The translations under genes were made by a program, and so were the position numbers. A stretch of 64,000 nt of DNA from CAZFGK01 sp964518635. GTDB taxonomy: Bacteria; Zixibacteria; MSB-5A5; GN15; FEB-12. Positions 25,618-32,849 of this stretch are shown piece by piece (position 1 is the stretch's first letter; every line of letters begins with the position of its first letter). The stretch lies in assembly GCA_964518635.1 (NCBI GenBank), contig CAZFGK010000018.1, forward strand, positions 1-64,000, in the 5' to 3' direction. The notes beneath the pieces were generated by a model, which saw only the letters and a program-made list of their open reading frames with translations, made no database searches and was not told where the DNA came from.

Positions 25618-25633
25618 ATCAAGCAGCGTGCCA
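25618..25633 (-). promoter_or_regulatory. Sigma-54-type (-24/-12) promoter candidate for the motE-fliK flagellar operon
   Basis: The minus strand reads TGGCACGCTGCTTGAT. The -24 element TGGCACG matches the consensus fully. The -12 element is TTGA instead of TTGC, so the GG-N10-GC rule holds except for the final base. Transcription would start near 25607, leaving a leader of about 30 nt with AGGA before the motE ATG. A sigma-54 activator gene is present at 45831-47243. Confidence 0.6.
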
Positions 25634-25720
25634 CTGCCGTGCTGAAGGGCTATACTGTTATGATTGAGGCAGTTATGAAATTCGCGGGGATGGGACGGAG
25701 GTAGTGAAATGTTCGATCAC

Positions 25721-25759
25721 GACCTGTTTTTCCCAGTGACTGGGAAAGGATAGCAGGTC
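25721..25759 (-). repeat. Nested hairpin at the end of mtaB
   Basis: The inner stem TTTCCCAG (25729-25736) / CTGGGAAA (25740-25747) has a 3-nt loop. The outer stem is GACCTG (25721-25726) / CAGGTC (25754-25759). It lies right at the mtaB stop codon, upstream of the motE promoter. There is no T-run after it, so it may stabilise the mRNA end or block read-through. Confidence 0.55.
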
Positions 25760-27137
25760 AGTACGGCGAGGGTGCAGACTCGTGACCGCTGACGAGAGCG
25801 TTCGGCAATGTTATCTCTTCATCGCGATATCGTTCGCGGACAAGACGCTCACCTAGTAAGTGAGTATCGGTCATGTCGGCGATTCGGACTGCCACTGGTT
25901 CGAGACCAAATGCTTGACCATCGGGAACAAGTACTCGAAGAAAATTATCGGTGGTGGCAAAGCGATGTTCTAGTTTCTCATCCCCTTCCGCGATGACCAT
26001 CGCAATCGAGCCGATTTCTCGCTTCATGGCAGCCTGCTTGAGTTGGTGCGAGAGTTCGGTCAATTGTCGGTTTCGTTCACGAATAGTCTGAGGATGGACT
26101 TTATCGGAGATCAAGGATGCGGCTGTTCCTTGTCGATCGGAATAGCTGAAGACATGGAGATAATCCAACCCACTCGATTTCGCGAGATCGTAGGTCTCCT
26201 GAAAATCATCATCTGTTTCACCAGGGAAGCCAACGATCACATCCGCACCGATTACCGTCCCAGTGCGGCTCTTCTTGAGTGAGTCGACCAATTTCATGTA
26301 ATAGCTGGCATCATAGGGTCGCTTCATGAGTTTGAGAATACGGGATGATCCTGACTGCAAGGGAAGATGCCAGTGACGGCACCATTGCTCCGGGGCTTCG
26401 GCATACAGCTCTCGAAGTTCCGTTCGCACGGTTTGTGGCTCGATCGATGAAATGCGAAAACGGATAGCAGGAAAATCTCTGATCATGAGACGAATCAGCT
26501 CCGCAAGATTTCGAATCTCCATGCTGCCTGATCGTGATGAATAATGTCCGGGATTAATCCCCGTGATGACAATCTCTCGATAGCCACGATCTGATAGACC
26601 ACGAAGGTCTTCGAAAATTTCTTCCGGCGGGCGATTCCTGAGTCGCCCGCGAACCGTGGGCAAAATACAGAATGAACACCACTGATTGCAGCCATCCGAA
26701 ATTTTCAGCCAGGCGCGGTGGTGACCTGCAAAAGTTGGGGGTGAAGATGCTGAACTCGATTCTCGAGCAAGCTGAGAAGCGATATGAGGAAATCTCTGGT
26801 CAAGTTGCGACGAGAGATGAAAGGCGAAGTCTGATTTCTGACTATTCCGAAGAGTCGCACTCACACCCGGTATCGATGCCGCCGCAGCGGGATTCGAATC
26901 GACGAAACAACCGGCAATGACCACCGCGCTTTCAGGTTGATTGCGAAGAGCACGCCGGACGAGCTGACGACTGTCGGCATCCGCCCGATGAGTAACGGTG
27001 CAAGTATTGATAATATGTAACTCAGCCGATTCCCCCTCTGGCACTCGGGCAAATCCACGCGCTACGAGCGACGAAGCGATCTTTTCTGATTCATACTGGT
27101 TCAGCCGACAACCGAGTGTAGACACACTGAATCTCAT
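25758..27137 (-). CDS. mtaB: tRNA (t6A37) methylthiotransferase MtaB
   Basis: About 459 residues of the radical-SAM methylthiotransferase family that converts t6A37 to ms2t6A in tRNA. The N-terminal MTTase domain has three cluster-binding Cys (TLGCRLNQYE, INTCTVTHRA, IAGCFVDS). The radical-SAM CxxxCxxC is in CNQWCSFCILPTVRGR, and the C-terminus is a TRAM-like segment. The ATG at 27137 gives the normal N-terminus (MRFSVSTLGCRLNQ); the open frame reaches an ATG at 27194 without a ribosome-binding site. It is outside the flagellar operon. Confidence 0.93.
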   Translation of the reverse strand: MRFSVSTLGCRLNQYESEKIASSLVARGFARVPEGESAELHIINTCTVTHRADADSRQLVRRALRNQPESAVVIAGCFVDSNPAAAASIPGVSATLRNSQKSDFAFHLSSQLDQRFPHIASQLARESSSASSPPTFAGHHRAWLKISDGCNQWCSFCILPTVRGRLRNRPPEEIFEDLRGLSDRGYREIVITGINPGHYSSRSGSMEIRNLAELIRLMIRDFPAIRFRISSIEPQTVRTELRELYAEAPEQWCRHWHLPLQSGSSRILKLMKRPYDASYYMKLVDSLKKSRTGTVIGADVIVGFPGETDDDFQETYDLAKSSGLDYLHVFSYSDRQGTAASLISDKVHPQTIRERNRQLTELSHQLKQAAMKREIGSIAMVIAEGDEKLEHRFATTDNFLRVLVPDGQAFGLEPVAVRIADMTDTHLLGERLVRERYRDEEITLPNALVSGHESAPSPY

Positions 27138-27236
27138 TCCGTGAGAACCCTCACTGAGAGATTGGTCGACAAGCTGAGTGGGTAACAGCGTCATAGCAGG
27201 AATATAGAGTGAAGTGAATGCTCAGGCGACTGGATA

Positions 27237-28247
27237 TTATGAATCGGAGTCAAGTTCGGCCTCGCCTCTTTCAACAGGAACTGGTCGACGCTGCCGCCAC
27301 TTCTGCATCTGTTGTCCCCAGTTGCGAAGGGATTCCAAAACAGGGTATTTAGAGAAGCGAACAAACGGAGTTGCAATCCGTGTCCCTCCATACTTCCGCT
27401 TGTATTCACCTGCCCCGCCAAAATCGAATGACTTCGTTCCGCGTCTTTGCCACTCGAGGATAATCTCCCACTGAAGCAATTCGGTAGGTCTAAGTTTGAT
27501 TGAGCTCCGATCTAGGGCTGCGCCCCACAAATAGGCGCGATTCTGATTGCCGACTGAGATGTTCGTGGCGATTACCTTACCGGATGCGTCCTGCGACCAA
27601 CCGGTGATGACACAATCGTCGGGACGCAGATGTTTAAGCAGCTTTGTGATTCGATCAAGCCCATACGTTGGACGCAACCCCTGTCGGGCGAAGACATCGA
27701 CCATTTGTTCATGGTATATTCCCGCAAATTCATCATCGGGGGGATTCAGCGTGACAATCACTCCACGTTCTTTCCCTTTGGCGAGACTATACTTTGCATC
27801 CCTTGCCAGACCAGCATGAAGTGCCGAATCCGCAAGCGTAAGATCGAGCAGAAAATTCTGAAAAACCCGATGCTTCCAATCTGCCTGTTGAACTTTTTCA
27901 AGACTGCATCCTGCATCAAGACATTCAAACTGAATCACGCCGAGGTGACGAAAGGCATAATCCCGTACCGCTGCCATCGCTGCGATTCGATCAACCGAGC
28001 CGAGAAACCCCAGATAGGATGTTGTCCATCCCGGAAATGGAGAGCCCAGAATTTTCAATCCAAACTTTCGTACAATCCCGCCACAGAAAAATGATTCACC
28101 TGACTGGTCATGAATCTTGAGAACAACTGGCTCTATTTGCTGAGTCTCGGTGAGAAACGAAAACCAGGCGCGACGATGGCAGACCATCGCATCCGGATGA
28201 TGCTCAATCATCTCCCAGTCTGGATGTTCGATTCGTTCAACGTGCAT
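27237..28247 (-). CDS. FemAB/GNAT-like acyltransferase
   Basis: About 336 residues. The fold signature is that of GNAT/FemAB-like proteins (Acetyltransf_6 type): MVCHRRAWFSFLTETQ, PFPGWTTSYLGFLG, a mid segment KYSLAKGKERGVIV, and LRPTELLQWEIILEWQRRG followed by FDFGGAGEYKRKYGG. Such enzymes transfer acyl or aminoacyl groups to cell-wall or exopolysaccharide precursors. The ATG at 28247 is preferred because the longer frame overlaps the deacetylase gene by about 145 bp. It is coupled to that gene by an 11-bp overlap. Confidence 0.75.
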   Translation of the reverse strand: MHVERIEHPDWEMIEHHPDAMVCHRRAWFSFLTETQQIEPVVLKIHDQSGESFFCGGIVRKFGLKILGSPFPGWTTSYLGFLGSVDRIAAMAAVRDYAFRHLGVIQFECLDAGCSLEKVQQADWKHRVFQNFLLDLTLADSALHAGLARDAKYSLAKGKERGVIVTLNPPDDEFAGIYHEQMVDVFARQGLRPTYGLDRITKLLKHLRPDDCVITGWSQDASGKVIATNISVGNQNRAYLWGAALDRSSIKLRPTELLQWEIILEWQRRGTKSFDFGGAGEYKRKYGGTRIATPFVRFSKYPVLESLRNWGQQMQKWRQRRPVPVERGEAELDSDS

Positions 28248-29184
28248 TCGAGACAAACCGGCGAGTGAGATTCGATTGATCCAGCAACCAGCGATGTTCA
28301 AGAGATGTTCGCTCCTGATCGGTGAGCGTATGGATTCCCCGCTCTGATCGGAGATATTCAAGAGTCGTGTGTACAGGGACAAACCAGCCCCCTTTGGAGG
28401 CGAGTCGTTTCAACAAGCGTTCTACATTAGGATCGACTTTGCGCTGCTCAACGAAACCAGCGGCAAGGTGGGTATAGATGATTCCAACTCCTCCTTCTTC
28501 TTCGAGCCGATCCTGCTCTGCTTCTGAGATAATTTTCGCAAAGGAGTGACAATCCGGCCCGTGTGCACTGGTGAACCATGCAGCGACAAATGGTTTCGAC
28601 GGATCGTGATACGGGATTGACGGACCGTGTGGAAGATGATTCAGTCGTCTGAAAGAGAATGACCGGACATATTTTACTCTCGCTCGACAGATATCTCCCC
28701 AAAAATACTCATCCCCTTCAACATGACCAGTAAATGTCCGCCCTGATTTCATGGTAAGGAGCTGATCATAAAGCCTTGCCCGTATTCCGCTCAGTCGCGC
28801 TCCCCCCCAGTAGATATTCTCACGATTCGCACTGTGATTCGCCATGGTATAAGGATCATGACCAAAGCAATCACGAAAAGCATCAAGCCCCGCGATAGCA
28901 TCTGCTCGCCTCGACGAATGCGCGCGCGCCATATGGTAGCCGATCTCGAATCCGTCTTGCTGGAGTGACTTCACCCAGCTCAGATACTCCTGATCCTGAC
29001 AGGTTAGCCCCCCATACGGAGTCGGCTCAATCTCGATCAGTGGCCAGACTGATTTAGTTGTACGAATCCCAAGAGAACCCAGAAGATCGTAGATAGGGAC
29101 GAGCTTCGGCAGTGACGCCAGATCGGTGTCATCGAAAATAGAGAATGCGAACCGCTTCCCCTGCGGCCAGGTGATCGTACTCAT
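28237..29184 (-). CDS. Divergent polysaccharide-deacetylase-like protein
   Basis: 315 residues. The NodB-type beginning FAFSIFDDTDLASL keeps the acidic pair of the TFDD motif. A later IGYHMARAHSS has two His, which may replace the usual HxxxH metal site. The rest of the domain has ANHSANRENIYWGG and IIYTHLAAGFV, ending in a helical tail. It probably acts on an extracellular sugar or lipid-linked precursor, or is a degenerate relative; no signal peptide is present, so a cytoplasmic place is possible. Its pairing with the FemAB-like gene suggests a shared surface-polysaccharide role. Confidence 0.62.
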   Translation of the reverse strand: MSTITWPQGKRFAFSIFDDTDLASLPKLVPIYDLLGSLGIRTTKSVWPLIEIEPTPYGGLTCQDQEYLSWVKSLQQDGFEIGYHMARAHSSRRADAIAGLDAFRDCFGHDPYTMANHSANRENIYWGGARLSGIRARLYDQLLTMKSGRTFTGHVEGDEYFWGDICRARVKYVRSFSFRRLNHLPHGPSIPYHDPSKPFVAAWFTSAHGPDCHSFAKIISEAEQDRLEEEGGVGIIYTHLAAGFVEQRKVDPNVERLLKRLASKGGWFVPVHTTLEYLRSERGIHTLTDQERTSLEHRWLLDQSNLTRRFVSNAR

Positions 29185-29257
29185 TGGATATGAAGATAGG
29201 AATGAATCGAGTTGGCATCAATTCCAGACTCGATTTGAACATGAAGCGAAACGGCAC

Positions 29258-29291
29258 AAAAAAAACGAGCGGCCGTTCCCGACCGCTCGTT
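29258..29291 (-). terminator. Rho-independent terminator after rpsA
   Basis: On the minus strand AACGAGCGG (29291-29283) and CCGCTCGTT (29272-29264) form a perfect 9-bp stem with a 10-nt loop, followed by a T-run matching the A-run at 29258-29265. Confidence 0.92.
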
Positions 29292-29316
29292 AACCAATAC
29301 ATAATCAAGAGGAAAA

Positions 29317-31344
29317 TCAGATTTCCTGATCTTCCGTCGCCGGGGCTTCTGCTGCCGGAGCATCTGCGACGACGGTATCCTTCGTCTTCATGCTCTCGGG
29401 CATGGCGTCGGCCATGGCGGTGTTCTTTGCCTGATGTTTGGCAAGATAGGCGTCGAACTCAGAGCGTTCTCTCTTCTTGAAATATTGAATCGCTGAGAGC
29501 ACAATCTTGTGCTGAAGCGGGTCGCATTCCAGAACGATTAACGGAATCTGCTCACCTTCTTCAAAGACACCAGTCGGATCGGTCAGATCTTTTCCGGCAA
29601 GCTGCCCGGTCGGAACGAAACCTTCCACCTGATCTCCGAGATCGGCGACAATCCCTCGGTCAAAGACCTTCGAGACGGTGCCGAGGCACTCGGTACCAAC
29701 CGCAAATTTAGTTGCGATGGCCGGCCATGGATCTTCGATCAGCTGCTTGAAGCCAAGAGAGATACGACGATTGTCATGATCAATCTTGAGCACCTTCACA
29801 TCGATCTGATCCCCCTTCTTCATGATTTCGGACGGATGCTGGATACGTTTGGTCCAGGACATGTCTGAGATATGCACGAGGCCGTCGATCCCTTCAGAGA
29901 GTTCCACAAAGGCACCGAAAGCGGTGAGATTGCGGACTTTTCCTTTGAAAATCTGACCAATCGGGAATTTATCTTCAATTGTGATCCACGGATCCGGTTC
30001 CATCTGCTTGATACCGAGAGAGATTTTCTCATTCTCTTTATCAATCGACAGCACGATGGCGTCGACATTGTCATTCACATTCATGATCTTGGACGGATGC
30101 TTGATATGCTGTGTCCAGGACATTTCAGAGATATGAATGAGCCCTTCGACTCCCTTTTCTAGTTCAACAAACGCACCGTAATCGGTAATCGAAACCACCC
30201 GACCGGTGACTTTGCGACCGAGGGTGTACTTGGCTTCGATATTTTCCCACGGATATGGAGTCAGCTGCTTCAGACCAAGTGAAATTCGGGAAGACTTTTC
30301 ATCATAGTCGAGCACTTTGACATCGATCTTGTCGCCGAGGGAGACCATTTCGGAGGGATGCTTGATTCGTCCCCAAGACATATCAGTGATATGCAGGAGT
30401 CCGTCCACACCGCCCAGATCAATGAAGACACCGAAGTCGGTGATATTCTTGACCACGCCGTTGCGGGTCTGATTGACCTGAATTTCGGACAGAAGTGACG
30501 AACGAAGCTGTTCCCGTTCCTGTTCGAGGACGACACGGCGGGAGACCACGATGTTTCTGCGATTCTTATTCAGCTTGATAATTTTGACCGCGATGATCGT
30601 GTTGATCAGCGTGTCAAAGTCAGGAACCTGACGAAGTGAAATCTGACTTCCCGGCAGGAAGGCATCGACACCCAGAATATCAACGACTAGGCCGCCTTTG
30701 ATGCGTCGTGCAATACGACCATCAATCGACTGACCGCTGTCATGGACTTCTCGAATCTTGTCCCAGACTCGCATGAAGTCTGCTTTTTGCTTGGAGAGAA
30801 TCAGTTGTCCCTGGGGATCTTCGATCTGCTCTAAGAAGACTTCGATCTCTTCACCAACACGTACATTGGGAGTCGCACCGAATTCTTCTATCGGAATCAG
30901 CCCTTCGGACTTGAAACCGACATCCACAATGATGTACTGGACGGTGACGGCGAGGACTCGTCCGCGGACGATCTCCCCTTCTTTGATTGACTTGATGGTC
31001 GAATCATAGAGATCGACCATGGCGTCATACTCCGCCTTGTCATAGACCACACCGGAGACATCGGTGATCTTCATCGATTCGACCGGTGAACCCGGCATCT
31101 CGACGGTATCAACGAGACGTGTCTTGGCCCGTTCGGCGACGCGACGACGACGGTCGGTACTTACACGTTCCTCGACCTCATCTAATACATCATCGATCTC
31201 AGCAATACCTGCGAGTTCGAGACTGTCGACGGTCGACTTCGTGATCTTGGTTTTGACCCTGGTCGATTTGCTTGCGGTGGTCGCTTTGCGTTTAGACAAA
31301 GCTTTCGCTGCCGGCTTGGGAGCCGCTGATTTGGCTACTGCCAT
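29317..31344 (-). CDS. rpsA: 30S ribosomal protein S1
   Basis: 675 residues with six S1/OB repeats, recognisable from GEIVRGRVLAVTVQYIIVDV, a second domain GGLVVDILGVDAFLPGSQI, and four canonical repeats such as NGVVKNITDFGVFIDLGGVD. An Ala/Lys/Thr-rich basic extension of about 90 residues precedes the first domain, longer than in E. coli, and an acidic tail follows the last. S1 recruits mRNA to the 30S subunit. AGAGG lies before the ATG, after a structured leader. A terminator follows the stop; the gene lies downstream of cmk and plsC in the same direction, as often seen. Confidence 0.96.
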   Translation of the reverse strand: MAVAKSAAPKPAAKALSKRKATTASKSTRVKTKITKSTVDSLELAGIAEIDDVLDEVEERVSTDRRRRVAERAKTRLVDTVEMPGSPVESMKITDVSGVVYDKAEYDAMVDLYDSTIKSIKEGEIVRGRVLAVTVQYIIVDVGFKSEGLIPIEEFGATPNVRVGEEIEVFLEQIEDPQGQLILSKQKADFMRVWDKIREVHDSGQSIDGRIARRIKGGLVVDILGVDAFLPGSQISLRQVPDFDTLINTIIAVKIIKLNKNRRNIVVSRRVVLEQEREQLRSSLLSEIQVNQTRNGVVKNITDFGVFIDLGGVDGLLHITDMSWGRIKHPSEMVSLGDKIDVKVLDYDEKSSRISLGLKQLTPYPWENIEAKYTLGRKVTGRVVSITDYGAFVELEKGVEGLIHISEMSWTQHIKHPSKIMNVNDNVDAIVLSIDKENEKISLGIKQMEPDPWITIEDKFPIGQIFKGKVRNLTAFGAFVELSEGIDGLVHISDMSWTKRIQHPSEIMKKGDQIDVKVLKIDHDNRRISLGFKQLIEDPWPAIATKFAVGTECLGTVSKVFDRGIVADLGDQVEGFVPTGQLAGKDLTDPTGVFEEGEQIPLIVLECDPLQHKIVLSAIQYFKKRERSEFDAYLAKHQAKNTAMADAMPESMKTKDTVVADAPAAEAPATEDQEI

Positions 31345-31360
31345 GTTGGGAAAATCCTCT

Positions 31361-31419
31361 CTGATCGCGTCCGGTTTGAATTTTTCCCGTAAGGGAAACC
31401 GAGCCGCGAGGCCGATCAG
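31361..31419 (-). promoter_or_regulatory. Nested inverted repeat in the rpsA leader
   Basis: An outer pair CTGATCG (31361-31367) / CGATCAG (31413-31419) encloses an inner hairpin TTTCCC (31383-31388) / GGGAAA (31393-31398). It ends about 17 nt before the ATG and leaves the AGAGG ribosome-binding site single-stranded. Such a structure could serve S1 autoregulation. The fold is seen; the function is inferred. Confidence 0.42.
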
Positions 31420-31466
31420 GTCGACGAATCAACTCTGACGGGGAGCGGGAATATATCGATCAAAGC

Positions 31467-32084
31467 TCATTTGGCAAGAGATGCTTCTCGCAGATGAGCA
31501 ATTCTCTTTTCTACTTCCTTTGCGATCGCTTCGATCCCTTCTCGCCCCTCTGGCTGGGATGCGATCCATTCGGCACTGATCGGCTCTCCATAGCGAAGGG
31601 ACAGCTTTGCTTTCCCCCAGAAAACCGCCTTAAGCTCATTCGCTCCATGCAGATAGCACGGTACAATCGGAACCGGATAGCGCTTTGCCAGAAGCCCAAT
31701 TCCCGGCTTCACTGGGATCGGCGCTCCATCCTTGCTTCGCGTTCCCTCTGGAAAAACGGTCAGACCATACCCTGCTTTCAGAATATCGACCGCCGCATCC
31801 AATGCTGTACGATCAATTGTGCCACGCTTAACCGGAATCGCATTGGTCTGTTTGATAGCCCAGCCAAGAAGCGGAACCGAGAAAAGCTCGGCCTTGGCAA
31901 AGAAGTAGACCATACGCGGTGACCAGGAACCGACAATCGGAGGATCGAAATACGAAATGTGATTTGAGCAAAGCAGAAACGGGTCGGATTTTGGGATATG
32001 CTCTCTTCCTGAGCATTTCAGGCGAAAGAAGAATCCGAAGATGAATCGAGTCAGCCAGTATCCAGCCCAAAAGAGTGGCTTCAT
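31467..32084 (-). CDS. plsC: 1-acyl-sn-glycerol-3-phosphate acyltransferase (PlsC family)
   Basis: 205 residues. The acyltransferase motif I is CSNHISYFDPPIVGS (His and Asp of HX4D), and motif III is VFPEGTRSKDG. One N-terminal amphipathic or membrane helix anchors it (WAGYWLTRFIFGFFF). The enzyme makes phosphatidic acid in the inner membrane. It starts 12 bp after the cmk stop, so both are likely co-transcribed toward rpsA. Short variants of this size are common. Confidence 0.88.
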   Translation of the reverse strand: MKPLFWAGYWLTRFIFGFFFRLKCSGREHIPKSDPFLLCSNHISYFDPPIVGSWSPRMVYFFAKAELFSVPLLGWAIKQTNAIPVKRGTIDRTALDAAVDILKAGYGLTVFPEGTRSKDGAPIPVKPGIGLLAKRYPVPIVPCYLHGANELKAVFWGKAKLSLRYGEPISAEWIASQPEGREGIEAIAKEVEKRIAHLREASLAK

Positions 32085-32096
32085 ATAAAGGCTCTA

Positions 32097-32798
32097 TCAG
32101 GCAAGTTGAAAACGATCACGTGCAAGTTCGATAATTCGTGTAACCTGCTCTTCTATAGTCAGTTCAGTTGTGTCGATGGCAATCGCATCCGGTGCTTGCG
32201 TGAGGGGGGAGACTTCCCGACCAGAATCGTAAGCATCTCGACGCTCGAGATCAGCGACCTGTGCATCGATGGTTGAATCATGCCCTGCCCGTTCAAGATC
32301 ACGCAATCGACGAACTGCTCGCGTTGCGACATTCGCGATGAGAAAGATCTTGACCCCTGCCTGAGGAAAGACCACGGTGGTGGTATCTCGTCCTTCTGCA
32401 ACGATTCGCCCCTGCAACCCAAGAGCACGCTGCTGGGCGACCATGATCTCTCGTACCCCGCGGTGTGCGGAGACTTCGGAGACATCACGAGTCACCTCCG
32501 GCGTGCGGATCGCCTCGGTCAGGTCTTCTCCATTTACGAGAACTCGATTGACTGTCTCGGTCGTTTGAAAGTGTAATCGCATCGATTTGGCGAGGAAGGT
32601 GAGGGCGTCACCATTTGAAATCGCTGTGTTCGTCCGATGTGCGATCACCGTGAGGGCACGATACATGGCACCAGTATCGAGGAACTGAAATCCGAGACGA
32701 GCAGCGACAAGCTTAGCGGTGGTCGATTTTCCGCTACCTGCCGGACCGTCGATAGCGACGACCAGTGTTGCTGCTGAAGTTTTCGAGATAGACATCAT
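32097..32798 (-). CDS. cmk: Cytidylate kinase
   Basis: About 233 residues. The Walker A/P-loop is IDGPAGSGKSTTAKLVA, followed by LDTGAMYRALT for NMP binding and the GRDTTTVVFPQAG and VADLERRDAYDSGREVSPL segments typical of CMP kinase. It phosphorylates CMP/dCMP. The ATG at 32798 is chosen; a TTG two codons upstream also exists. The cmk-plsC-rpsA order is frequent in many phyla. Confidence 0.96.
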   Translation of the reverse strand: MMSISKTSAATLVVAIDGPAGSGKSTTAKLVAARLGFQFLDTGAMYRALTVIAHRTNTAISNGDALTFLAKSMRLHFQTTETVNRVLVNGEDLTEAIRTPEVTRDVSEVSAHRGVREIMVAQQRALGLQGRIVAEGRDTTTVVFPQAGVKIFLIANVATRAVRRLRDLERAGHDSTIDAQVADLERRDAYDSGREVSPLTQAPDAIAIDTTELTIEEQVTRIIELARDRFQLA

Positions 32799-32849
32799 TG
32801 ACAATCTAAGTGGTCAACGTGGTCTGATCAAGGTCTGAGAGATGACGCC

